Of a stretch of 14,977 nt of DNA, positions 5,025 through 12,588 are shown piece by piece. The first letter of the stretch is position 1; each line of letters begins with the position of its first letter. The notes under the pieces are model-generated. The model had not been told where the DNA came from. It did not search any database and saw only the letters and a list, made by a program, of their open reading frames with translations. The stretch lies in NCBI GenBank assembly GCA_023404705.1, contig JAEYAU010000005.1, positions 1-14,977 on the forward strand, given 5' to 3'. This DNA comes from Pseudomonadota bacterium. Its GTDB lineage: Bacteria; Pseudomonadota; Alphaproteobacteria; Rhizobiales; Xanthobacteraceae. The position numbers and the translations under genes were made by a program.

Positions 5025-7636
5025 CCCATCGCCTCCTTGACGAGTTCGTCGGCGGCTTCCGCCAACAGCGCATCGGACGCCGCGCCATAGACCGGTTCCC
5101 TGCCAATTTCGAGCAGCACCGGAACCGCGAGCGGCGAGACGCGGTCGAGATTCTTATGAATGATTCGACCCCGGATGCGCGAGAGCATCTCGCCCAGCCG
5201 GCGGATGTCGAGCAAGCCTGTCGCAGCGTCAGCGCGCGCCGCGCGCAGCAGCAGATGGTCGGGCTGATGCCGGCGCAGCACGTCGTAGACCAGATCGGTC
5301 GAGATGGTGAGCTGGCGCTTGTTCTTCTCCTCGCCCGGGAAACGGCGCTCGATCAGGCCCGCGATGATCGCGCAGGCGCGGAAGGTGCGCTTCATCAGGG
5401 CGGATTCGACGAGCCATTCTTCGAGATCATCGCCCAGCATGTCCTCATCGAACAGGCGCGGCAATGCGAGCTCGCCGCGCTCGATGCTGGCGCCGAGATC
5501 GCGCAGCCCCCACACCGCCAGCGCATATTCGTTGGCGACGAAGCCCAAGGGATGCAGCCGCGCGCGCTCGAGACGGCGGGTGAGCAGCATGCCGAGCGTC
5601 TGGTGCGCGAGCCGGCCCTCGAACGGATAGGTGACGAGCAGATAGCGCGAGCCGCGCGGGAAGGTCTCGACCAGCAGCTCGGAGCGGTCCGGCACACGCG
5701 AGCGCCACTGCTGCAGGTCGAGCCATTCGCGTACCTGATCGGGCAAGCCGCTCCAATTCGTTGGGCGCGAGAGCAGGCCGCGCACGCGGTCGGCCAGATA
5801 GGTCGAGAGCGGAAACTTGCCGCCTTCGTAGGACGGGACTTTGGGATCGGTCGCGGTGGTGCGCGAGACGTAGACCTCGCCTTCCACCAGCGCTTCGTAT
5901 TGCAGGATCTCGCCCGAGAAGACGAAGGTGTCGCCGGGCGTGAGCGTCTCGATGAAATATTCCTCGACCTCGCCGAGCACGCGCCCGCCCCGGCCGACAG
6001 GACCCGCATAGCCGGTACGCCCGGCGCCCTTGCGCATCAGGCGCACCTTGAGCATGTCGTGCTCGACGATGGTGCCGACATTGAGCCGGTAGCGCTGCGC
6101 GACGCTCGGATGCGCGATGCGCCAGCGCCCGTCCTTGGTCTGGCGGATCTTGGCGAAGCGCTCATAGGATTTCAGCGCGTAGCCACCGGTGGCGACGAAA
6201 TCGACCACGGTGTCGAAATTGCTGCGCGTGAGACCCGCATAAGGCGCGGCCTTGCGCACCTCCTCATAGAGCTCATCCGCATGGAACGGCTCGCCGCAGG
6301 CGCAGCCGAGCACGTGCTGTGCCAGCACGTCGAGCGCGCCGGTACGGGCGGGCGGCGTGTCCTGGGCGCGGTCCGCGATGGCGTCGATCGCGACGGCACA
6401 TTCCAGCACCTCGAAGCGGTTGGCCGGCACCAGGACGGCTTTCGAGGGCTCGTCGAGCCGGTGATTGGCGCGGCCGATACGCTGCTGCAGGCGCGAGCAG
6501 CCCTTGGGCGCACCGACATTGACGACGAGATCGATGTCGCCCCAGTCGACGCCGAGGTCGAGCGACGAGGTGCAGACCACGGCGCGCAGGCGCCCGGCGC
6601 TCATGGCGTCCTCGACCTTGCGGCGCTGGGCGACATCGAGCGAGCCGTGGTGGAGCGCGATCGCGAGGCCGTCATCATTGATGCGCCAGAATTCCTGGAA
6701 CAGCATCTCGGCCTGGTTGCGGGTGTTGACGAAGATCAGCGTCGTCTTGTGACGGCGGATCAGGTCGTAGATCTCCGCCAGCGCGTGGCGGGCCGTGTGG
6801 CCGGCCCAGGGCAGATGCTCGGCGGTGTCGAGCATGGTGACTTGCGGCTCGGCGCCGCCTTCGGCAACGACGATGTCGGCAAGCGCTTCGCCTTCCATCG
6901 GCTGCGGCACCAGATAGCGCGCGAGATCGGGCGGCTCAGCGACCGTCGCCGAGAGGCCGACGCTGGTGAGCTGGGGCGCCATGCGATAGAGGCGCGCGAG
7001 GCCGAGCGACAGGAGATCGCCGCGCTTCGAGGTCACGAGCGAGTGCAGCTCGTCGAGCACCACGCGGCGCAGCGTGCCGAACAGATGCGGCGCGTCGGCC
7101 GAGGCGAGCAGCAGCGCGATCTGCTCGGGCGTCGTGAGCAGGATGTCGGGCGGGTCGCGGCGCTGACGCTGACGCTTTGACGCTGGCGTATCGCCGGTGC
7201 GAGTCTCGATGCGGATCGGCAGGCCCATCTCGGCCACCGGGCGCTCGAGGTTGCGCGCGATGTCGACCGCGAGCGCCTTCAGCGGCGAGATGTAGAGCGT
7301 GTGCAGGCCGCCCTCGCGGCGCAGGTCGCGGCCTGTGGAGACGAGCTTGCACGGTTCCGGCTTCGCGCTGCGCTCTGTGGCACGCGCGCTCAGCTCGACG
7401 AGGCTCGGGAGGAAGCCGGCCAGCGTCTTGCCGGCGCCGGTCGGCGCGATCAGCAGGGTGGAGCGGCCGGCGCGGGCACGGGCGAGCAGCTCGAGCTGGT
7501 GCGCGCGCGGGGTCCAGCCGCGGGCCGCGAACCAGCGGGCGAAGACATCCGGCAGGCCTGCGGTTGCGAGCTCCTGTTGCACAGGTTCCGTCGTAGCGCG
7601 GCGCCGGGCCCGAATCCAATCACTGCTGCCTCGCAT
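5021..7636 (-). CDS. Ligase-associated DNA damage response DEXH box helicase (Lhr-Core type)
   Basis: An 871-residue superfamily 2 helicase of the Lhr-Core class (TIGR04121). Motifs in order, numbered from the 7636 start: Walker A APTGAGKT (64-71), Ia YISPLKALAVD (115-125), TGDT (147-150), TTPEQ (168-172), DELH (195-198), then SATV, the motif V region SSLDLGVDWGDIDLVV and motif VI QRIGRANHR. A winged-helix and the Lhr-specific C-terminal region follow. Family members translocate 3'-to-5' on single-stranded DNA and unwind duplexes. A longer reading (ATG at 7666) would overlap the ATG of the divergent exonuclease and is rejected; a GTG at 7582 (VQQELATAG) is a further possible start. The segment between motifs I and Ia is longer than usual for the family as I recall it (a charged stretch around 83-109). 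The stop overlaps the PdeM start. Confidence 0.92.
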   Translation of the reverse strand: MRGSSDWIRARRRATTEPVQQELATAGLPDVFARWFAARGWTPRAHQLELLARARAGRSTLLIAPTGAGKTLAGFLPSLVELSARATERSAKPEPCKLVSTGRDLRREGGLHTLYISPLKALAVDIARNLERPVAEMGLPIRIETRTGDTPASKRQRQRRDPPDILLTTPEQIALLLASADAPHLFGTLRRVVLDELHSLVTSKRGDLLSLGLARLYRMAPQLTSVGLSATVAEPPDLARYLVPQPMEGEALADIVVAEGGAEPQVTMLDTAEHLPWAGHTARHALAEIYDLIRRHKTTLIFVNTRNQAEMLFQEFWRINDDGLAIALHHGSLDVAQRRKVEDAMSAGRLRAVVCTSSLDLGVDWGDIDLVVNVGAPKGCSRLQQRIGRANHRLDEPSKAVLVPANRFEVLECAVAIDAIADRAQDTPPARTGALDVLAQHVLGCACGEPFHADELYEEVRKAAPYAGLTRSNFDTVVDFVATGGYALKSYERFAKIRQTKDGRWRIAHPSVAQRYRLNVGTIVEHDMLKVRLMRKGAGRTGYAGPVGRGGRVLGEVEEYFIETLTPGDTFVFSGEILQYEALVEGEVYVSRTTATDPKVPSYEGGKFPLSTYLADRVRGLLSRPTNWSGLPDQVREWLDLQQWRSRVPDRSELLVETFPRGSRYLLVTYPFEGRLAHQTLGMLLTRRLERARLHPLGFVANEYALAVWGLRDLGASIERGELALPRLFDEDMLGDDLEEWLVESALMKRTFRACAIIAGLIERRFPGEEKNKRQLTISTDLVYDVLRRHQPDHLLLRAARADAATGLLDIRRLGEMLSRIRGRIIHKNLDRVSPLAVPVLLEIGREPVYGAASDALLAEAADELVKEAMG

Positions 7637-7652
7637 TGTCGCGATCGCGACA
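7637..7652. promoter_or_regulatory. Perfect 16-bp palindrome between the divergent repair operons
   Basis: TGTCGCGATCGCGACA is an unbroken two-fold symmetric site. It fills more than half of the 28 bases between the helicase ATG (7636) and the exonuclease ATG (7665). A CATATC/GATATG hexamer at 7651-7656 overlaps its right end and could serve as a -10 element. A symmetric operator shared by both operons is the simplest reading. It is not the alphaproteobacterial LexA box (GTTC-N7-GTTC). GC-rich palindromes are not rare in such DNA, so this remains a candidate. Confidence 0.45.
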
Positions 7653-7664
7653 TATCTTGGCAGC

Positions 7665-8708
7665 ATGCGACCTCAGGACCTCGTCTGCCCGACGCCATCC
7701 GGCCTGTGCTGCCCGCCCGGCGGGTTCCATATCGATCCGACCCGCAGCGTCGACAAGGCGCTGATCACCCATGGCCATTCGGACCATGCGCGGCCCGGCC
7801 ACAAGGCCGTGCTGGCGACGCGCGAGACGCTGGACTTCATGCGGCTGCGCTACGGCGAAAACTTCGCCGAAACCACGCAGGAGATCCGCTACGGCGAGAC
7901 GGTGCGCTTCAACGGCGTGAGCGTCACGTTTCATCCGGCCGGACACGTGCTCGGCTCGGCGCAGATCGCCGTGGAGGCGAACGGACTGCGCATCGTCGCC
8001 TCGGGCGACTACAAGGACCTGCCCGACCCGACTTGCCCGCCGTTCGAACTCGTGCGCTGCGACGTGTTCATCACCGAGGCGACCTTCGGGCTGCCCGTGT
8101 TTCGGCACAAGCATCCCGAAGAAGAGATCGCCAAGCTGCTGCACTCGACCGAGGTATTCCCCGAGCGCGGGCATCTCGTCGGCGCCTACTCGCTCGGCAA
8201 GGCGCAACGCGTGATCGCGATGATCCGCGCGGCCGGCTACGACAAGCCGATTTATCTGCACGGCGCGATAGAGACGCTGACCAACTACTACGTCTCGCGC
8301 GGCTTCGATCTCGGCGAGTTGCGCCTCGTGCGCGATGCGAAGAAGGCCGAGCTCGCGGGCGCGATCGCGCTCTGCCCGCCCTCCTCGGTGCAGGACCGCT
8401 GGACGCGGCGCTTCCCGGATCCCGTGACGGCCTTCGCGTCGGGCTGGATGCGGGTGCGGGCGCGCGCACGCCAGCGGGGCGTCGAGCTGCCGCTGGTGAT
8501 CTCGGATCACGCGGATTGGGACGGGCTCACCGCAACCATCACGGCGACGGGCGCATCAGAAGTGTGGGTCACGCACGGCGCCGAAGAGGCGCTGGTGCAC
8601 TGGTCGATGACGAATGGGCGCGCGGCACGGCCGCTGCACCTCGTCGGCTATGGCGATGAAGAAGAAGCCGACGCGCCACAGGCGGATGCCGGCGAGGCCG
8701 AGGCATGA
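7665..8708 (+). CDS. Ligase-associated DNA damage response exonuclease (MBL/beta-CASP fold)
   Basis: A 347-residue nuclease of the metallo-beta-lactamase/beta-CASP group (TIGR04122; the EXO partner of the Lhr-ligase cluster). The zinc-binding motif 2 HGHSDH is at residues 36-41, motif 3 His94 in FHPAGHVLGSA, and motif 4 Asp115 in SGDYKD. An ITEATFG strand follows, then an AYSLGKAQR beta-CASP segment. A C-terminal SDHADWDGL plus VWVTHG region matches the CPSF73/Artemis-type His motifs. Relatives degrade or trim DNA or RNA ends; a DNA end-processing role is expected here. The ATG at 7665 gives the usual M-R-P-x-D-L N-terminus; the open frame further upstream lies antisense to the helicase. No Shine-Dalgarno is apparent. 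Its last four bases (ATGA) overlap the ligase start, so the two are translationally coupled. Confidence 0.92.
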   Translation: MRPQDLVCPTPSGLCCPPGGFHIDPTRSVDKALITHGHSDHARPGHKAVLATRETLDFMRLRYGENFAETTQEIRYGETVRFNGVSVTFHPAGHVLGSAQIAVEANGLRIVASGDYKDLPDPTCPPFELVRCDVFITEATFGLPVFRHKHPEEEIAKLLHSTEVFPERGHLVGAYSLGKAQRVIAMIRAAGYDKPIYLHGAIETLTNYYVSRGFDLGELRLVRDAKKAELAGAIALCPPSSVQDRWTRRFPDPVTAFASGWMRVRARARQRGVELPLVISDHADWDGLTATITATGASEVWVTHGAEEALVHWSMTNGRAARPLHLVGYGDEEEADAPQADAGEAEA

Positions 8709-10375
8709 ACCGCTTCGCCGAACTGCTCGACCGGCTCGCCTACGAGCCGAGCCGCAACAACAAGCTGCGGCTGATGACCGACTATTTCGGCAGCACGGGC
8801 GATCCCGAGCGCGGCTACGCGCTCGCCGCGATCACGGGTGCGCTCTCGTTCCAGCACGCGAAGCCCGGGCTGATCCGTGCGCTGATCAGCGAGCGCACCG
8901 ATCCGGTACTGTTCGCGCTTTCCTATGACTATGTGGGCGACCTCTCGGAGACCGTCGCGCTCATGTGGCCGAGCCGCACGGGCGAGACAGCGCAGGAGCC
9001 GCCGAGCCTCTCCGAGGTCGTCACCACGTTGTCGACGATGGGCAAGTCGGAGCTGCCGCGGCAACTCGCGCGCTGGCTCGACGCGCTCGACGAGACGGGA
9101 CGCTGGGCGCTGCTCAAGCTCGTCACGGGCGCGTTGCGCATCGGCGTGTCGGCGCGGCTGGCGAAAACCGCGGTCGCGGCGCTGGGCAGCAAGGAGCCGG
9201 ACGAGATCGAGCTGATCTGGCCTGGCCTGGTGCCGCCCTACGAGGACCTGTTCGCCTGGGTCGAGGGCCGCGCCGACAAACCGACGAACCGCGACGTCGC
9301 GCCGTTCCGGCCCGTGATGCTGGCGCACGCGGTGGAGCTGCCGGATCTCGCCAACCTCACGCCATCCGAATTCGTCGCCGAATGGAAATGGGACGGCATC
9401 CGTGTGCAAGCGGCGGCTGGCACGCAAGAGGACGGACGCCGCGTCACGCGACTCTATTCGCGCACCGGCGAGGACATCTCGGGGAGCTTTCCGGATCTCG
9501 CCGACGCGCTCGCCTTCGACGGCGCGATCGACGGCGAGCTGCTGGTGGTGCGCGACGGGCGCGTGCAGTCGTTCAACGTGCTGCAGCAGCGGCTCAACCG
9601 GAAGAGCGTGACGCCGAAGCTGATCACCGAGTTTCCGGCGCATCTGCGCGCCTATGACCTGCTGGTCGAAGGCGAGGAGGATTTGCGCGAGCGACCCTTC
9701 ACGGAACGCCGCGCGCGGCTCGAGGCGCTGCTCGCGCGGCTCGATACGCCGCGCATCGACGTGTCGCCGCTGGTGCCGTTCACGACATGGGAGGAGCTCA
9801 CGGCAGCGCGCGCCGATCCGGCCGCGGCCGGCGCCGGGCTCGATGCCGAAGCCGTGGAAGGCATCATGCTCAAGCGGCGCGATGCGCCTTACGTGCCGGG
9901 GCGGCCAAAGGGACCGTGGTGGAAGTGGAAACGCGACCCATTCACCATCGACGCGGTGCTGATGTATGCGCAGCGCGGCAGCGGCAAGCGCTCCTCGTTC
10001 TACTCGGACTACACGTTCGGGGTCTGGAGCCGGGGAGAGAACGGCGAGGAGCTGGTGCCGGTCGGCAAAGCCTATTTCGGCTTCACGGATGCGGAGCTCG
10101 CCGAGATCGACCGCTTCGTCCGGCGCAACACCATCAACCGCTTCGGCCCGGTGCGCGAGGTCGTGCACGAGGCCGAGAAGGGGCTCGTGCTGGAGGTCGC
10201 GTTCGAGGGGCTGCAGCGCTCCACGCGCCACAAGTCCGGCATCGCGATGCGCTTCCCGCGCATCAGCCGCCTGCGCTGGGACAAGCCGCCGCGCGAAGCC
10301 GACCGGCTGGAGAACCTGGAAGGCATGATCCGCACCGAGGACGAGCTGATCTCGGTGCGGCCGCAGCGGCGCTAG
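8705..10375 (+). CDS. ATP-dependent DNA ligase (cisplatin damage response type)
   Basis: A 556-residue ATP-dependent DNA ligase of the TIGR04120 class. An N-terminal DNA-binding domain (about 1-200) precedes the adenylation domain. The nucleotidyl-transfer motifs are visible: motif I K228-W-D-G-I-R with the lysine that becomes adenylylated, IIIa around 271-274 with IDGELL at 275-280, IV EGIMLK at 385-390, and V with WWKWKR at 405-410. The OB-fold (about 415-550) follows and ends in a basic tail. Length and motif set are complete, so an active enzyme is expected. It seals nicks after the other members of the cassette have unwound and trimmed DNA. The start overlaps the exonuclease stop. This is distinct from the NAD-dependent replicative LigA and from LigD, which carries polymerase and nuclease domains absent here. 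Confidence 0.95.
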   Translation: MNRFAELLDRLAYEPSRNNKLRLMTDYFGSTGDPERGYALAAITGALSFQHAKPGLIRALISERTDPVLFALSYDYVGDLSETVALMWPSRTGETAQEPPSLSEVVTTLSTMGKSELPRQLARWLDALDETGRWALLKLVTGALRIGVSARLAKTAVAALGSKEPDEIELIWPGLVPPYEDLFAWVEGRADKPTNRDVAPFRPVMLAHAVELPDLANLTPSEFVAEWKWDGIRVQAAAGTQEDGRRVTRLYSRTGEDISGSFPDLADALAFDGAIDGELLVVRDGRVQSFNVLQQRLNRKSVTPKLITEFPAHLRAYDLLVEGEEDLRERPFTERRARLEALLARLDTPRIDVSPLVPFTTWEELTAARADPAAAGAGLDAEAVEGIMLKRRDAPYVPGRPKGPWWKWKRDPFTIDAVLMYAQRGSGKRSSFYSDYTFGVWSRGENGEELVPVGKAYFGFTDAELAEIDRFVRRNTINRFGPVREVVHEAEKGLVLEVAFEGLQRSTRHKSGIAMRFPRISRLRWDKPPREADRLENLEGMIRTEDELISVRPQRR

Positions 10376-10381
10376 TCGCAT

Positions 10382-10396
10382 GGCGTGGATCACGCC
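10382..10396 (+). terminator. Hairpin just after the ligase gene, possible terminator
   Basis: GGCGTG-GAT-CACGCC forms a perfect 6-bp stem with a 3-base loop, 6 bases past the ligase stop codon. No T-run follows. Position favours transcript ending or 3'-end protection, but the stem is short. Confidence 0.33.
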
Positions 10397-10491
10397 GAGT
10401 TGACCGCGCCGACGGGAGTCAGCGGCGCTTCCTTCCCTCGCGTCAGCATCCTCTTAACCAAGGCCGGCTAGCGTGTCGCCCGGGAGCACGC

Positions 10492-10776
10492 ATGGCCATC
10501 TCGATCGTCAACGGCTTTGTCTGCACGTCCTCGTGCGACGTCGCGAAGGCGAAGAAGGGCGAGGATCCGCACCCAGCGACAGGTGCCGAGAAGATCGCCG
10601 AGGAGAAAGAGGCGAAAGCCTCCGATCCGTCGCACGCCAGCGATCCGGCGGTCGTGTTCGGGGGCGCTTTGGCGCAACTGCCCCCCAGCGCGACCGTGCA
10701 GCCCGCGGGTGCGACGCGACCAACGGATCCGACCAGTCCGCGGCCGCCCGGCTCCGCGCTCGATCTCACCGTGTAG
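10492..10776 (+). CDS. Small hypothetical protein with N-terminal Cys pair
   Basis: A 94-residue protein starting MAISIVNGFVCTSSCDVAKA. A conserved-looking hydrophobic start with a C11-x3-C15 pair is followed by a Lys/Glu/Ala/Pro-rich, probably unstructured region. A VVFGGALAQL patch lies near the middle, before a Pro/Thr-rich tail. The GGGAG six bases before the ATG is a good ribosome site and fixes this start; the frame continues upstream only as a shadow of the ligase gene. It resembles unnamed short Hyphomicrobiales proteins beginning M-x-x-x-I-V-N-G-x-V-C, but I know no function. The two cysteines could bind a metal or form a disulfide, although there is no export signal. Codon use is typical of the window. 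Confidence 0.6.
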   Translation: MAISIVNGFVCTSSCDVAKAKKGEDPHPATGAEKIAEEKEAKASDPSHASDPAVVFGGALAQLPPSATVQPAGATRPTDPTSPRPPGSALDLTV

Positions 10777-10804
10777 TTCGACTCGCAGCCCGCCAATTCA
10801 TTCC

Positions 10805-10819
10805 CCGTCGTCACGACGG
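10805..10819. promoter_or_regulatory. 15-bp odd palindrome upstream of the small membrane protein gene
   Basis: CCGTCGT-C-ACGACGG is a perfect dyad with a single central base, between the hypothetical gene (stop at 10776) and the membrane protein gene (start at 10878). As RNA it could fold as a 6-bp stem with a 3-base loop and act as a weak terminator. As DNA it could be an operator. A GATAGAGT box at 10846-10853 downstream is a possible -10 element for the next gene. Confidence 0.3.
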
Positions 10820-10877
10820 TCGTGAAACCGCCACGATCGACTCGTGATAGAGTGCGCGCGAGCCAGGGGGACAGAGC

Positions 10878-11147
10878 ATGGCGAATGGAGTTGCGCGTTT
10901 CTTCGGCGGATCACCTGCCTGGGTGATCGGGCGGCTCGTGCTGCTCTCGATCCTGGTCGGCGTGATCCTGGCCGCGCTCGGGCTCGACCCCTGGAACCTC
11001 GTCGACAGCATTCTGCGGCTGATCACCCATATCTGGCAGATGGGCTGGGACGCGATCGACTCGATCTGGCGCTACTTCCTGCTCGGCGCCGTGATCGTGA
11101 TTCCCATCTGGCTGATCGTGCGCGTCGCCAAGGGCGGGCGCGCCTGA
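10878..11147 (+). CDS. Small inner-membrane protein (DUF6460-like)
   Basis: An 89-residue protein with two clear membrane helices. The first is about residues 15-37 (WVIGRLVLLSILVGVILAALG) and the second about 64-83 (YFLLGAVIVIPIWLIVRV). A Trp-rich amphipathic segment (DSILRLITHIWQMGWDAIDSIW) lies between them, and the C-terminus is basic. The layout matches the short alphaproteobacterial DUF6460 proteins, which are uncharacterised. The start is well supported by AGGGGGA six bases before the ATG. The gene stands alone between an upstream palindrome and the MATE transporter, with 94 bases before the latter, so co-transcription with the transporter is possible but not shown. Confidence 0.7.
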   Translation: MANGVARFFGGSPAWVIGRLVLLSILVGVILAALGLDPWNLVDSILRLITHIWQMGWDAIDSIWRYFLLGAVIVIPIWLIVRVAKGGRA

Positions 11148-11241
11148 TCCAGCGCTTTGGTTGACCATGCCATTCCGGAATTCGATTGGTCGTTCGCGCG
11201 GCGCGACTGATACGGTCTGATCTTTCGCACCGAGTCTTCCG

Positions 11242-12588
11242 TTGTCGTCCATCACCGCAGCCGATCGCTCCGTCACTCATGCGCGCGTGCTCGCCATCGC
11301 GCTGCCGATGACGCTCGCCAACATGACGACGCCGCTGCTCGGCGTGGTCGGCACCGCGGTGATCGGCCAGCTCGCGCAGGCGCACTTGCTCGGCGCGGTC
11401 GCGATCTCGGGCGTGGTGTTCGACTCGATCTTCTGGCTGTTCGGCTTCCTGCGCATGGGCACGGTGGCGCTGACCGCGCAGGCGCTCGGCGCGCGGGATT
11501 TGAAAGAGGAGCAGGCGACGCTCGCCCGCGCGCTGCTGCTCGCCGCCCTGCTCGGCCTCGCGCTGATCGTCTTGCAGGTGCCGCTTGCCGTGACGGCGTA
11601 TCAACTGATGGGCGCGAGTCCGGAAGTGACGCGCGCGGCAGAGGTCTACTTCTATGTGCGAATCTGGTCAGCGCCGTTCACGCTCGGCAACTACGTGGTG
11701 CTCGGCTGGCTGGTCGGCCTCGCGCGTGCGGGCACGGCGCTCTCGCTGCAGATCGCCGTCAACCTGATCAATGGCGTCGCCACCGCGGCGCTCGTGCTGT
11801 GGCTCGACATGGGCGTCGCGGGCGCCGCGCTCGCCACCGTGATCGCGGAAGCGTCTGGACTCGTCGCAGGGCTCGCGATCGCGCTGGCGCTGATGGGCGG
11901 ACGCCTTGCCGTGGCGGCCGCGGACGTGCTCGACCGCGCCAAGATCCTGCGCATGCTGGTCGTCAACCGCGACATCATGATCCGCACGGCGGCGCTGATC
12001 TTCGCGTTCGGCTTCTTCGCGGCGCAAGGCGCGCGCGCGGGCGACACGGTGCTGGCCGCCAACGCAGTGCTGCACAACCTGGTGCTGGTCGGCGCCTATT
12101 TCCTCGACGGCTTCGCGAGCGCGGCGGAGCAGCTCTGCGGCCGTTCGGTCGGCGCGCGAGACCGGCGCGGCTTTCTCGCGGCAACGCGGCTGGTGATCAT
12201 CTGGGGCTTCGGCTTCGGGATCGCGACCACGCTGCTGCTCCTCGGCATCGGCCCGTGGCTCATCGGCCTGATGACCAGGAGCCCCGAGGTGCGCGCCGTC
12301 GCCGAGCAGTTCCTCATCTATGCGGCGCTGGCGCCGGTGATCGGCGTCTTCGCCTATGCGTATGACGGGATCTATATCGGGGCGACCTGGACGCGTGACA
12401 TGCGCAATCTGATGGTCGCGGCGCTCGCGATCTATCTCGCGGCTTGGTGGCTCACGCTCCCGCTCGGCAATGCCGGGCTCTGGACCGCAATCCTCATGTT
12501 CCTGGTGGCGCGCGGCATTCTGCAGTTCGCGCGCTATGCGCCGCTGGTGCGCGCCACGTTCAGAGAGACGGCCACGGCTGCGCCGTGA
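11242..12588 (+). CDS. MATE family efflux transporter (DinF-like)
   Basis: A 448-residue polytopic inner-membrane protein with about 12 hydrophobic segments in two related halves, typical for the MATE/DinF family in length and topology. Family features include the first-helix LPMTLANMTTPLLGVVGTAVIGQL, the FGFLRMGTVALTAQALGA segment near residues 70-90, and the second-half GAYFLDGFASAAEQLCGRSVGA segment. DinF-branch proteins export cationic compounds by H+ or Na+ antiport; the substrate here is unknown. The frame opens only after a stop at 11218-11220 and has no ATG before the first helix, so TTG at 11242 is taken as the start; a GTG at 11287 would remove the short pre-helix segment. The ribosome site is weak. 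The last 29 bases overlap the 3' end of pyrD on the other strand. Confidence 0.9.
   Translation: MSSITAADRSVTHARVLAIALPMTLANMTTPLLGVVGTAVIGQLAQAHLLGAVAISGVVFDSIFWLFGFLRMGTVALTAQALGARDLKEEQATLARALLLAALLGLALIVLQVPLAVTAYQLMGASPEVTRAAEVYFYVRIWSAPFTLGNYVVLGWLVGLARAGTALSLQIAVNLINGVATAALVLWLDMGVAGAALATVIAEASGLVAGLAIALALMGGRLAVAAADVLDRAKILRMLVVNRDIMIRTAALIFAFGFFAAQGARAGDTVLAANAVLHNLVLVGAYFLDGFASAAEQLCGRSVGARDRRGFLAATRLVIIWGFGFGIATTLLLLGIGPWLIGLMTRSPEVRAVAEQFLIYAALAPVIGVFAYAYDGIYIGATWTRDMRNLMVAALAIYLAAWWLTLPLGNAGLWTAILMFLVARGILQFARYAPLVRATFRETATAAP

Noticed and set aside
3870..5090. A 406-codon plus-strand frame spanning three minus-strand genes
   Set aside because: It runs antisense across the exported protein, the small gene and PdeM, through an intergenic region, with no domain and no ribosome site.
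5156..7180. A 674-codon open frame on the plus strand inside the helicase gene
   Set aside because: It is exactly antisense to a helicase with all motifs intact. Long antisense frames are expected where third codon positions are almost always G or C, and its translation is Asp/Arg/Ala/Glu-rich without any recognisable domain.
7160..7190. Short tandem CGCTGA-like units within the helicase gene
   Set aside because: They encode the K-R-Q-R-Q-R-R stretch before PPDILLTTPEQ, which as I recall is a normal conserved feature of this helicase family, so this is codon coincidence and not a repeat element.
7637..7666. Helicase start at 7666
   Set aside because: That ATG shares bases with the ATG of the divergent exonuclease and would force the palindrome to be coding. 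The ATG at 7636 or the GTG at 7582 is more credible.
8648..10393. A 581-codon open frame on the minus strand opposite the DNA ligase
   Set aside because: It is the antisense shadow of a fully conserved ligase. The translation is low-complexity Arg/Ala/His/Glu with no motif.
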